Part shown: positions 1 through 8,598 of the stretch, in pieces | Layout of the letters: every line of letters starts with the position of its first letter | Numbering within the stretch: position 1 is the first letter of the stretch | NCBI RefSeq assembly: GCF_030373185.1 | Contig: NZ_JAUCZH010000007.1 | Location: 1-64,000, forward strand | From: Tabrizicola sp. | Lineage (GTDB): Bacteria; Pseudomonadota; Alphaproteobacteria; Rhodobacterales; Rhodobacteraceae | Length of the DNA: 64,000 nucleotides | Direction of reading: 5' to 3' | Made by a program: the position numbers and the translations under genes | The notes under the pieces: generated by a model | Database searches by the model: none | The model's input: only the letters and a program-made list of their open reading frames with translations | What the model was told of the DNA's origin: nothing

Positions 1-89
1 GAGGCCTACCATGCACTAACATTCAACCCGGACCACTCGATGGGGGCAGTCCAAGGTGCGACGCGCTGATCCGGGCTGGGAGTAATTAA

Positions 90-671
90 ATGCCCCTTCT
101 GGACGAAGCTCTCAGAACCCGACTGCTGTATTCCTTAAGCGACTTTCAGCAGGCACTATCTGCTGCGGAGTTATTGGCAGATTGCGATCCAGACCGCCCT
201 ATCTCGAAAAAAGAACTGGGTCGTTTCAGGTGCTATGAGACAACCCTCGTTGTTGCGTATATGCGCCCTTTTTCTCAGGCGAAGGGAGACATTCCGCGCC
301 TGACACTTGAGAAGTGTCGAGTTTCATTGAGCGAAGAACAGCTTCGGCTGCACGATCAACTGCACATGCAAAGAAACAAGATTTTCGCGCATTCAGACGG
401 AGATTTGATGCGCATGGCGGTTGCTTCCCATGAACACAGGTTTGAGGATGGAGCCTCGATTGTGATGTTTCGCACTGTGTATGATGAGGGCATTTCCTTA
501 CTAGAACCCGATCTTTTGAAGGTGCGTGACCTGATTAACACACTGTATTTCGGCATCTATGAACAGATCTGGGCGGAAGCTCAGCAAGACCCAACCCTAT
601 ACAACTTCAAGAGAGACTACCTCGAAGGCTTGCACCCCAACCACCTTGCCCCCTCCCCCCCTCTGCCCTAA
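90..671 (+). CDS. Hypothetical protein with HEPN-like RNKxxAH motif
   Basis: Protein of 193 residues of unknown function. A GGGAG ribosome binding site at about 78-82 supports the ATG at 90. Mostly helical in appearance; around residues 92-106 it carries RNKIFAHSD, an R-x5-H arrangement of the kind seen in HEPN-fold proteins (known in many toxins and RNases). This is motif resemblance only. Codon use is visibly less GC-rich than in the fatty-acid genes that follow, which suggests acquisition by transfer. It ends 30 bases before fabB, in the place where Rhodobacterales usually carry fabA (inference from general synteny; nothing recognisable as fabA was read in bases 1-89). Confidence 0.6.
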   Translation: MPLLDEALRTRLLYSLSDFQQALSAAELLADCDPDRPISKKELGRFRCYETTLVVAYMRPFSQAKGDIPRLTLEKCRVSLSEEQLRLHDQLHMQRNKIFAHSDGDLMRMAVASHEHRFEDGASIVMFRTVYDEGISLLEPDLLKVRDLINTLYFGIYEQIWAEAQQDPTLYNFKRDYLEGLHPNHLAPSPPLP

Positions 672-701
672 ACAGTCCCTGACTCACCAAGGGAGGCACC
701 C

Positions 702-1931
702 ATGCGCCGCGTCGTCATCACCGGGATCGGAATCGTCTCGTCCATCGGCAACAACACGACCGAGGTCGAAGCCAGCCTGCGCGCCGGCAAATCCGGCATC
801 GTCTTCGCCCCCGACTATGCCGAACACGGCTTTCGCTGCCGCGTCCATGGCGCGCCCAACATCGTGCTGGAAGACCACATCGACAAGCGCGACCTGCGCT
901 TCATGGGTGACGGCGCGGCCTACAACTTCATCGCAATGGATCAGGCGGTGAAAGACTCCGGCCTTGAACCGCAAGACATCTCCAACGAACGCACCGGCCT
1001 CATCATGGGCTCCGGCGGGCCATCCACCAAATCCTTCTTCCGCGCCCACAACATCGTGCGCGAAACCGGGTCGCCGAAGCGCATGGGTCCGTTCATGGTC
1101 ACGAAGGGCATGTCGTCAACAAACTCGGCTTGTCTGGCCACTCCGTTCAAGATCAAGGGCGTCAATTATTCCATCACCTCCGCCTGCTCGACCTCTGCGC
1201 ATTGCATCGGCAACGGCACCGAACTGATCCAGTTCGGCAAGCAGGATATCGTCTTCGCGGGCGGCGGCGAGGAGCTGGACTGGACGCTCTCCTGCCTCTT
1301 CGACGCCATGGGGGCCATGTCCTCGAAATACAACGACACCCCCGAAACCGCCGCCCGCGCCTATGACGCGACGCGGGATGGATTCGTAATCGCCGGTGGC
1401 GGTGGGGTGGTGGTGCTGGAAGAACTGAACCACGCCCTCGCCCGCGGCGCCAAGATCTATGCCGAGGTGACCGGCTACGGTGCCACGTCGGACGGGCATG
1501 ACATGGTGGCCCCCTCTGGCGAAGGGGGCGAGCGGTCGATGCGGCTGGCGTTGTCCACCCTGCCGAAAGGCCGCAAGGTCGATTACATCAACTCCCACGG
1601 CACCTCGACGCCCGTCGGCGACATCACCGAGGTCGAGGCGATCCGCCGCGTCTTCGGCCGGGGCAAGACCCCGCCGATTTCCTCGACCAAGTCGCTGACC
1701 GGCCACTCGCTTGGCGCGACCGGCGCACAGGAAGCGATCTATTCGCTTCTGATGATGCAGGGCAATTTCATCACCGCCTCGGCCAACGTGGTCAATCTTG
1801 ACCCCGCGCTCGACCCCGGCGAAATCGCCACGGAACTGCGTGAAAACGTCCAGCTGGATTCCGTCCTGTCGAACTCGTTCGGATTTGGCGGCACCAACGC
1901 CACCCTCGTCATGTCGAAATACCTCGGATAA
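702..1931 (+). CDS. fabB: Beta-ketoacyl-ACP synthase I
   Basis: Condensing enzyme of type II fatty acid synthesis that elongates unsaturated acyl-ACP with malonyl-ACP; cytosolic. The 409-residue protein has the thiolase-fold signature with nucleophile Cys162 in SACSTSAHC, and the two catalytic histidines in [11 protein letters not shown] (about residue 298) and [13 protein letters not shown] (about 333), the Cys-His-His triad of KAS I/II. Length is normal for FabB. A GGGAGG ribosome binding site precedes the ATG. It is followed after 10 bases by fabI, so the two are co-transcribed. The lack of a visible fabA partner immediately upstream is unusual. Confidence 0.95.
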   Translation: MRRVVITGIGIVSSIGNNTTEVEASLRAGKSGIVFAPDYAEHGFRCRVHGAPNIVLEDHIDKRDLRFMGDGAAYNFIAMDQAVKDSGLEPQDISNERTGLIMGSGGPSTKSFFRAHNIVRETGSPKRMGPFMVTKGMSSTNSACLATPFKIKGVNYSITSACSTSAHCIGNGTELIQFGKQDIVFAGGGEELDWTLSCLFDAMGAMSSKYNDTPETAARAYDATRDGFVIAGGGGVVVLEELNHALARGAKIYAEVTGYGATSDGHDMVAPSGEGGERSMRLALSTLPKGRKVDYINSHGTSTPVGDITEVEAIRRVFGRGKTPPISSTKSLTGHSLGATGAQEAIYSLLMMQGNFITASANVVNLDPALDPGEIATELRENVQLDSVLSNSFGFGGTNATLVMSKYLG

Positions 1932-1941
1932 GGAAGCCAGC

Positions 1942-2730
1942 ATGGCCGATCTGATGAAGGGCAAGCGCGGGCTTGTCATGGGCGTTGCCAACGAACGCTC
2001 CATCGCCTGGGGCATCGCCTCGGCGCTGGCCGCCGAGGGCGCGGAACTAGCGTTTTCCTACCAGGGTGACGCCTTCGGCAAACGGGTCGAACCGCTTGCC
2101 GCCAGCGTCGGGTCGGATTTCCTGGTTGATGTCGATGTAACCAATGACGAAAGCCTTGATGCCTGCTTTGCTGCCCTGAAGGCGCGCTGGGGGCAGATGG
2201 ATTTCCTGGTCCACGCCATCGCGTTTTCCGACAAGAACGAACTGACCGGCCGCTTCATCAACACCAGTCGCGGCAACTTCCAGAACTCGCTGAACATCTC
2301 CTGCTTCAGCTTCATCGACGTGGCGGCCCGCGCGGCGGACCTGATGACCACAGGTGGCAGCCTGATCACCCTGACCTTCCAGGGTTCGAACCGCGTTTCG
2401 CCCAATTACAACGTGATGGGCGTGGCCAAGGCAGCCCTTGAAAGCGCCACGCGCTATCTGGCCAATGACCTGGGGCCGCAGGGCATCCGGGTTAACGCCA
2501 TTTCCCCCGGCCCGATGAAGACCCTTGCCGGGGCGGCCATCGGCGGTGCCCGCGCCACCTTCCGCCACACCGAAGCGAACGCCCCTTTGCGGGCGAATGC
2601 GACGCTGGAAACCATCGGTGGCACCGCCGTCTGGCTCTGCTCACCCTATGGAGCGGCGACGACGGGCGAGGTGATCCACGTTGACGGCGGCTATCACGTC
2701 CTTGGCTTCCCGCAGGCCGAAAACCTGTAA
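1942..2730 (+). CDS. fabI: Enoyl-ACP reductase (NADH)
   Basis: Reduces trans-2-enoyl-ACP in the last step of each fatty acid elongation cycle. The 262-residue protein is a divergent short-chain dehydrogenase: N-terminal nucleotide-binding segment with GVANERSIAWGIA, and the FabI-type Tyr-x6-Lys catalytic pair in YNVMGVAK. The reading frame stays open further upstream, but the start at 1942 (MADLMKGKRG) has AGGAAG just before it and matches the family N-terminus. Second gene of a fabB-fabI operon. Confidence 0.95.
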   Translation: MADLMKGKRGLVMGVANERSIAWGIASALAAEGAELAFSYQGDAFGKRVEPLAASVGSDFLVDVDVTNDESLDACFAALKARWGQMDFLVHAIAFSDKNELTGRFINTSRGNFQNSLNISCFSFIDVAARAADLMTTGGSLITLTFQGSNRVSPNYNVMGVAKAALESATRYLANDLGPQGIRVNAISPGPMKTLAGAAIGGARATFRHTEANAPLRANATLETIGGTAVWLCSPYGAATTGEVIHVDGGYHVLGFPQAENL

Positions 2731-2851
2731 CGCATGGCTCGGAATCGGCTGAGGACGCCTTTGGTGGGGTCGAAGTCGGACAAAGGGATTGAAACGGGCG
2801 TGTCGGTCCGTTGCGACCGATATCCCGATTGCCGGTCAGCAAGGGGGAAGG

Positions 2852-2925
2852 TGGAGCGGGCGGCGGGAATCGAACCCGCGTCTTTAGCTTGGAAGGCTAA
2901 GGTCTTACCATTACACAACGCCCGC
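2852..2925 (-). tRNA. tRNA-Gly (anticodon TCC)
   Basis: Read on the minus strand: 7-bp acceptor stem GCGGGCG/CGCCCGC, D arm with AATGGT, anticodon loop CTTCCAA giving TCC, T arm GCGGG-TTCGATT-CCCGC, discriminator T and an encoded CCA tail (TGG at 2852-2854 on the plus strand). The anticodon stem TTAGC/GCTAA is fully paired. Reads glycine GGA/GGG codons. Confidence 0.95.
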
Positions 2926-3209
2926 GCTGCGCCGTCAGGTCATGCCGGTTAGGTAATCTGGCGCGGTCTGGACGTCAAGGTAGTTCCTTGAAAAGCGGTG
3001 AACTCCCCCCCGGTGGGATCTGCGCGGGCTGCCTTGCCAGCCCGTTGCCCTGGACTGACTTCCCGGCCAATTGTCGTTCGGTCATGATGCATTTGCCGGG
3101 CTGCGGCGGTCCGCAAACCATTCGGCCGCCGGGACGCTTGTGTTTTGGCGCAGCCAAGGTAGCCTTGGACCGTATTTTGATCCTGATTCATTCAAGCCAA
3201 GGCGTTCCC
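2926..3209. other. Gap between tRNA-Gly and the ATPase/HNH/patatin locus
   Basis: No gene recognised in these 284 bases. The ATPase reading frame happens to be open from 2988, but without family-like sequence. A hairpin with a 7-bp stem (CGGGCTG at 3025-3031 with CAGCCCG at 3038-3044) is present and lacks a T-run. The promoter of the downstream locus should lie here; no convincing -35/-10 pair was identified. Confidence 0.5.
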
Positions 3210-5543
3210 ATGCGTTTTGTCAGCAGACCGGCCATGCCCCCGCCTGCGCTTGCGATGCCGGAGTTCGGGCGGTCGCGGCGTGCTTTTCTGGAGTTTTTGC
3301 GCCTGCCGGCCCCACAGCGCGCCCAGACATCCCCGCCAGACCGCCACCTTGCCTCGTCTTCGGCGCTTCTTGCTGCGCTTGGGGCAGTCTTCGACAACCG
3401 TTGTGCCTTTTGTGAAAGTCGCGCCAGCCTTTCGGTCTACCGCTTCCGCCCGCCGTCAGAAGCGCTTCCGATGGAGCCAAGCCCCGATGCGCCGCTTACC
3501 TATGGCTGGCTGGCCGATGTCTGGCAGAACCTCTATCCGATTTGCACCGATTGCCGCCCGCGCCAGCCGAATGTCTTTCCTGTCGGCAGAGGGGGCCGGG
3601 TGCCGCCGCCAACAGCCGCAGAATATGCGCGGTTTGTCGAGGATGGCACGGGTCTGTGGATGGAACACCCGTCCGAAGCCCTTGGCGCCCGACCCGGCTT
3701 TCGTGAGCGTCCGCTGCTGATCGATCCCTGTCATGACACGATGATGGACGCACATTTCGTGGCCGCGCCACAAGGGGAACTCCTTGCCCGAAGCCGCAGG
3801 GGGCAGGCCACGATCGACCAGTTCCAACTGAACCGCCCCGCCCTTGTGGCGCAACGACTGCGCGCCTCGGCCGTTGCAGGCGGGATCGACAACGGAGCCG
3901 TGGCCAAGTTGCTGCGCCGGTCTTCGACCACCCTGCCAAGGACGCGTCAGATCATCAACGAACTTGACCCGGGGACCGACCACCCCGGTTTTGTCGCCCT
4001 GCTCTTGCTTGCGCACCTGCGCCAGAGGCTTGGCATTGATGCCCCTGCCACATTGACATCGGCAAGCGTGGTCCGGCCAACGGCAGATGATGAGGCTGAT
4101 GTTCAGGGCAACCGCTGGCATCTCACAGAGATCGAGATCGCGAACTTCAAGGCCATCCAGTCGCTGAAGCTGTCGCTGCCTGTTCCCCGATGGCCTGACA
4201 TCGGCGCCACGGGTCGCACTGCGCCGGATGAACTGACGGCCCGGCAACAGCGCACACCTGCGCTTCTGATCCTTGGGGAAAATGCTGCAGGAAAGTCCTC
4301 GATCCTGGAGGCGGTCGCGCTGGCGATGCTGTCGCCCGATGCGCTTTCGGCCACGGGGCAGACGGCGGACAAGCTGCTTTTGGACACCACCTACATGGGC
4401 GGTGATGCCGGGCAGTCGGCATCGGGCCATGTGCGGCTGACCTACACCCCCGACAGCGGAAAACCGGTCGTGCGGAGCCTTTTGATGCAGCCGGGCGACA
4501 AGGGGCTGTCCCATGACAGCGGCGCCCCGCCACCCGGCCTGCCAGTCTTTGCCTATGGGGCGTTTCGCCACTACCTTGGCAGCGAAACCCGTTGGGACCG
4601 GGAAGACCGCAGCGTCATCAGCCTGTTCCGGTCTGACAACCTGCTGTCGAACCCCGACAAATGGCTTTACTCGCTGCCCCAGTTCATCCTTGACCGGGTG
4701 GTTACGGCGCTAAGAGAGGTCTTCGGCCGCAACAGCACCTTTGCCTATATCGAAAAGGACAAGACCGCACAGCGCTGCCTTGTCGTTACCAGACAAGGCG
4801 GCAGCGATCTGGTGAATGACGGCGCTGCCGCGGCGAAAGCGACCGAGGTCAGGACACCGCTTGATGCCGTTTCCTCGGGGTTCCGCACCATTCTGGCACT
4901 GACCTGTGATGTGATCCGCTGGCTGATGGATGACGCCATCAACCCGGATTTCATCTCGTTGAACGAAGCCCGCGCCGTGGTCCTTATCGATGAGGTGGAG
5001 GCCCATCTGCATCCGCGCTGGAAAGTGCAGATCATGGACGGTCTGCGCCGCGCCCTGCCCGGCGTGACCTTCATCGCCACGACGCATGACCCGCTTTGCC
5101 TGCGCGGCATGAATGACGGAGAGGTGAAGGTGCTGACCCGGCTGACAAATGCCGACTGGCCGGTTCCGGTCAGGGTGGAGCAACTGGAAGACCTGCCGAA
5201 TGTCTCCTTGCTGACGGTTGATCAGTTGCTGACATCGGAACTGTTCCGCCTGTTTGACATCGACGATCCCACGACGGCCTATTCCACCGCCTCCCTGGCC
5301 GACATGCTTGTGCGCCGCAAGGAAGATCCGGGCAGCTTGAATGCGGCCGACCGGCGCCTGTTCCGGTCGTTCGTTTCCGATATCGACGGGGCCTTGCCGG
5401 TGGGAAGGTCTGATGTCTCGCGTCTGGTGCAGGATGCGGTCGCGAAATACCTGGTCGTCATGCGCACGGCCCATGCTGCGGAACACCGCGTCTTGCGACA
5501 AGGGGCGATCGACGCGATCATCGCCGCCTTGAGGCTGCACTGA
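3210..5543 (+). CDS. AAA ATPase with N-terminal degenerate HNH-like zinc module (PtuA-like)
   Basis: Protein of 777 residues. Residues 60-120 hold CAFC (Cys65, Cys68) and CTDC (Cys112, Cys115) framing a segment that aligns by eye with the HNH domain of the next gene, but with the catalytic-type HYRPK replaced by RFRPP (78-82), so probably zinc-binding yet inactive. From about residue 305 an ABC/AAA15-type ATPase follows: TEIEIANFKAIQSL, Walker A GENAAGKS (356-363), Walker B VVLIDEVE with Asp594-Glu595, and a THDP switch near 627. These ATPases resemble PtuA/OLD/RloC-like defence ATPases. Start chosen at 3210 with AAGG at 3199-3202. Its stop overlaps the next start (TGATG), so the genes are translationally coupled. 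Inferred role: sensor or regulator of the associated effectors. Confidence 0.8.
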   Translation: MRFVSRPAMPPPALAMPEFGRSRRAFLEFLRLPAPQRAQTSPPDRHLASSSALLAALGAVFDNRCAFCESRASLSVYRFRPPSEALPMEPSPDAPLTYGWLADVWQNLYPICTDCRPRQPNVFPVGRGGRVPPPTAAEYARFVEDGTGLWMEHPSEALGARPGFRERPLLIDPCHDTMMDAHFVAAPQGELLARSRRGQATIDQFQLNRPALVAQRLRASAVAGGIDNGAVAKLLRRSSTTLPRTRQIINELDPGTDHPGFVALLLLAHLRQRLGIDAPATLTSASVVRPTADDEADVQGNRWHLTEIEIANFKAIQSLKLSLPVPRWPDIGATGRTAPDELTARQQRTPALLILGENAAGKSSILEAVALAMLSPDALSATGQTADKLLLDTTYMGGDAGQSASGHVRLTYTPDSGKPVVRSLLMQPGDKGLSHDSGAPPPGLPVFAYGAFRHYLGSETRWDREDRSVISLFRSDNLLSNPDKWLYSLPQFILDRVVTALREVFGRNSTFAYIEKDKTAQRCLVVTRQGGSDLVNDGAAAAKATEVRTPLDAVSSGFRTILALTCDVIRWLMDDAINPDFISLNEARAVVLIDEVEAHLHPRWKVQIMDGLRRALPGVTFIATTHDPLCLRGMNDGEVKVLTRLTNADWPVPVRVEQLEDLPNVSLLTVDQLLTSELFRLFDIDDPTTAYSTASLADMLVRRKEDPGSLNAADRRLFRSFVSDIDGALPVGRSDVSRLVQDAVAKYLVVMRTAHAAEHRVLRQGAIDAIIAALRLH

Positions 5544-6640
5544 TGCGTCGGGTCGATCGCAACGCGGTGTCGGTGCCTGCCTCGCTGATCCGGCCCGAGG
5601 CGCAAAAGGAATTCGATGCCGCACGACGGGTGGTAGCATTGCGCGCAGAGCGTCTGAGGCTGCATGACAAGGCCGTAGAGACCGCCACGGCCCTTGGGCA
5701 GACAGCCCCGAAACTGCCTCAGGCCAGCGGCGAGGAAGCCGCTTTCGCATTCAAGCTCTACAAGTCCGCCGATATCCGTCTTGCTTTGGAGGCGCTGTTT
5801 CATGGCAAATGCGCCTATTGCGAAACGCGCTATGCCCATCAGGCGCCCGTCGACATCGAACACTACCGCCCCAAGGGTGCCGTCGAAGGTGACAAGGCCC
5901 ATCCCGGCTACTGGTGGCTTGCTGCGGCATGGGAAAATCTTGTGCCATCCTGCATCGACTGCAATCGGCGCCGGACCCAGACCTTGTCGGTTCCCGCCAC
6001 CGCCACCTTTGCCGATCTGCTTGCCACGCTGCTTCATGGCCAGTCGCAGGCACCCGCCCTTGCCGGCAAGAAGGATTCCTTTCCGGTGGCCGGCCAAAGG
6101 GCGCATTCTGACCGGGACAGTCTGAGCGCGGAACAGCCCTACCTGCTTGACCCGACGGCGGATGAGCCGGACGACCACCTTGACTACTACCTTGATCACA
6201 CGCGTGACGGCGTGGCGCCACTGGCGCTGATCCTGCCGCGCCTCCGACCTCCCGGCGATCCCGACCGGCACCCTGAAACGCCCGATGGGGAAGCCGGACC
6301 CTCGGTCCGGGGGTTGATGACGATCCAGTTTTGCGGCTTGAACCGGCTTGCACTGGTGCAAGAGCGCACCGCGCTGCTGCGGCGTCTGGAATTCCTGCGT
6401 GACGCCATGTTCCAGATCGATACGGCGGCGCGAGACCTGCACGACAGTGTTGCCCTTGCCGCACCGGAACTGGCCGACAAGCTTGCTGGAACGGCGCGAC
6501 TGCTCGACAGCCTCGCATCGGGCGTGCTGCATGAAATTCTTGCGGCGCTGGACCCGGACCAACCCTATGCGACGCTTGCGCGGCGCTGGCTGGAACGCTG
6601 GGCAGACACGCTTAACGTCAATCCCGACCCGACACCATAA
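5543..6640 (+). CDS. HNH endonuclease (PtuB/TIGR02646-like)
   Basis: Protein of 365 residues with an HNH nuclease core near residues 88-145: CAYC (Cys90, Cys93), DIEHYRPK with Asp104 and His107, a WWLAAAWENL linker, and CIDCNRRR (Cys137, Cys140, Asn141). This arrangement matches the HNH proteins paired with ATPases in Septu and in retron Ec78-type systems. The C-terminal two thirds is not recognised apart from a helical region around 255-330. Start overlaps the stop of the ATPase by one base. Likely cleaves nucleic acid when licensed by the ATPase (inference). Confidence 0.85.
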   Translation: MRRVDRNAVSVPASLIRPEAQKEFDAARRVVALRAERLRLHDKAVETATALGQTAPKLPQASGEEAAFAFKLYKSADIRLALEALFHGKCAYCETRYAHQAPVDIEHYRPKGAVEGDKAHPGYWWLAAAWENLVPSCIDCNRRRTQTLSVPATATFADLLATLLHGQSQAPALAGKKDSFPVAGQRAHSDRDSLSAEQPYLLDPTADEPDDHLDYYLDHTRDGVAPLALILPRLRPPGDPDRHPETPDGEAGPSVRGLMTIQFCGLNRLALVQERTALLRRLEFLRDAMFQIDTAARDLHDSVALAAPELADKLAGTARLLDSLASGVLHEILAALDPDQPYATLARRWLERWADTLNVNPDPTP

Positions 6641-6684
6641 CCGCAACCGCCCCCAAAGGGGCTTGAACCACAGCCAGGCTCCTC

Positions 6685-8439
6685 ATGCCCGAAACGATCC
6701 CTTCCTACCGTTGTGACCTTGTGATGAAGGGCGGCATCACGTCGGGCGTGGTCTATCCGCGCGCCATTGTGGCGCTGTCGCGGAAATACCGGTTCCAGAA
6801 CATCGGCGGCACCTCTGCCGGTGCGATTGCCGCGGTGATGACAGCGGCGGCCGAGTATGGCCGGGCCAGTGGCGGATTTGCCAAGGTAGAGGCATTACCG
6901 CAGGAACTTTCTGCGACGTTGCTGGAAAAGTTCCAGCCCAGCCCACACCTGGCCCCGCTGTTCAGGCTGGCCCTTGCGGCGATATCCGGCCGACCTCTGG
7001 CCTTGGTCCGGGCGCTGTTGCAAGGCTACCCCTTCGCTGCGCTGGGTGCCGCGCTGCCGGGCGCAGCCATCTTGGTCCTGGCGACTGCGCCCCGGTCATC
7101 TCCCGACTGGGGCTTTGTGGTGCTGGGGGCATTGCTGGCGCTGGCCGGAATCCTGATCGGGCCGGTCCTGGCGGCAAGGGGGCAGGCCCTGCGCGACCTT
7201 CCCGGCCAGGATTACGGGCTTTGCACCGGGCTGAGCCAACCCGGCTTCACCGGCCCTGCACTGACCGACTGGCTTTGCGCCACGATCGACGGTGTTGCGG
7301 GGCTTGCCCCGGGCAAAGGGCCATTGACCATTGGCCAGCTTCAAGCCGCAGGCATCAACGTCCAGACCGTCACCACCGACATCACCTCACGCCGCCCCTA
7401 TGCCCTGCCGATGGGCAACAACCTGCATGCCTTTTGCGAGGATGAGTTTCGCAAGCTCTTTCCGGCCTATGTCGTGGATCACATGGTTGGCCGTTCGAAC
7501 AAGGTCTCGGCTGAATGGGCCGACACGAAGGGCAGGCTGCGCTATTTCCAGTCCAGGGATCTGCCGGTTGTGGTTCTGGCGCGGATGAGCCTGTCTTTTC
7601 CCGGCCTGATCTCGGCGGTACCATTGCACCGGATCGATTACACGCTGGAACGACTCGATCCGCCGGCCAAGACCCGGCGCTGCCTGTTTTCAGACGGCGG
7701 CATCTCGTCAAACTTTCCAGTGCATTTCTTCGACCAGTTCCTGCCGCAGACCCCGACCTTCGGCATCGCGCTGTCCGCCTATGACATTGCCCGTGCCAAA
7801 CCGGGCGCCGAGGCAAGGCGCATTACCCTGCCCACTACTCCGGACAGTGGCGGGCGTCTTATGCCGACACAGTCCTTCAAGGGGCTGGCCGGCTTCGTGA
7901 TGGCGGCCTTCGACAGCGCAAAGGACTGGCAGGATTCGCTGCAATCGGTGCTGACCGGATACCGTGAGCGTATCGTGACAGTGGCGCTGAAGCCGGATGA
8001 GGGGGGGCTGAACCTTGAAATGCCCGCCACCGTGATCGACACGCTGACCGGCTTTGGCGGGCAGGCAGGCGATGCGATCCTCGATGCGTTCGACCTGAAG
8101 GAGCATCGCTGGCGAAGGTTCCTGACCGAGTTGCCGCTGATCGAGGCGCTGCTGATTGACTACGCGCGCCACTGGGACGCGGTCGAACCCGGGCCGGGAG
8201 ATCTGAGCTATCCCGACCTTGTGGCCGATGCCGCGAACCGCAAGGCCTATGCGCTGAAGGCCGGAACCCAGCGCAAGGCCTTGCTGCGACGGGCCGAACG
8301 GCTTGCAGACCTTGGCCGCGAGTTGCGTGACGATCCGATGCCGGCCAGTCTGACCGACATCCTGCCGACGCGCCGCGCGCGGCTTGGTGTCATTGCAAAC
8401 ATGGACGACAGCATTGCGGGGCAGGCCAAGACCCCGTGA
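6685..8439 (+). CDS. Patatin-like phospholipase with putative internal transmembrane hairpin
   Basis: Protein of 584 residues with the full patatin catalytic set: oxyanion-type segment KGGITSGVVYP (15-25), nucleophile Ser44 in GGTSAGA (41-47), and catalytic Asp337 in SDGGISSNFP. Between them, residues about 115-134 and 140-165 form two strongly hydrophobic stretches (Ala/Leu/Ile/Gly-rich) that look like a transmembrane hairpin inserted in the lipase fold, so the enzyme is probably membrane-anchored. The C-terminal 200 residues are not recognised. It follows the HNH gene by 44 bases on the same strand. In CBASS and other systems patatins kill infected cells by degrading phospholipids; the same role is inferred here. 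A metabolic lipase is the alternative. Confidence 0.8.
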   Translation: MPETIPSYRCDLVMKGGITSGVVYPRAIVALSRKYRFQNIGGTSAGAIAAVMTAAAEYGRASGGFAKVEALPQELSATLLEKFQPSPHLAPLFRLALAAISGRPLALVRALLQGYPFAALGAALPGAAILVLATAPRSSPDWGFVVLGALLALAGILIGPVLAARGQALRDLPGQDYGLCTGLSQPGFTGPALTDWLCATIDGVAGLAPGKGPLTIGQLQAAGINVQTVTTDITSRRPYALPMGNNLHAFCEDEFRKLFPAYVVDHMVGRSNKVSAEWADTKGRLRYFQSRDLPVVVLARMSLSFPGLISAVPLHRIDYTLERLDPPAKTRRCLFSDGGISSNFPVHFFDQFLPQTPTFGIALSAYDIARAKPGAEARRITLPTTPDSGGRLMPTQSFKGLAGFVMAAFDSAKDWQDSLQSVLTGYRERIVTVALKPDEGGLNLEMPATVIDTLTGFGGQAGDAILDAFDLKEHRWRRFLTELPLIEALLIDYARHWDAVEPGPGDLSYPDLVADAANRKAYALKAGTQRKALLRRAERLADLGRELRDDPMPASLTDILPTRRARLGVIANMDDSIAGQAKTP

Positions 8440-8598
8440 CAAGGCAGGCGTAGCGGGGCCAATGTGCAAGCATGGCCCAAAGGGCAAAGAACAGATGCCG
8501 GGGGGAATGGTCCCGAAGGTGCGTTCGGGATGTCTGCACGACAGCATTTCACTTGCGCCGGTGCTGGCTCGCATCCAGACCGCCCCACACCCCCTCTA

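Noticed and set aside
3025-3044. Retron-type non-coding RNA upstream of the ATPase/HNH genes
   Set aside because: Only one 7-bp hairpin is seen and there is no reverse transcriptase in the locus, so a retron is not supported.
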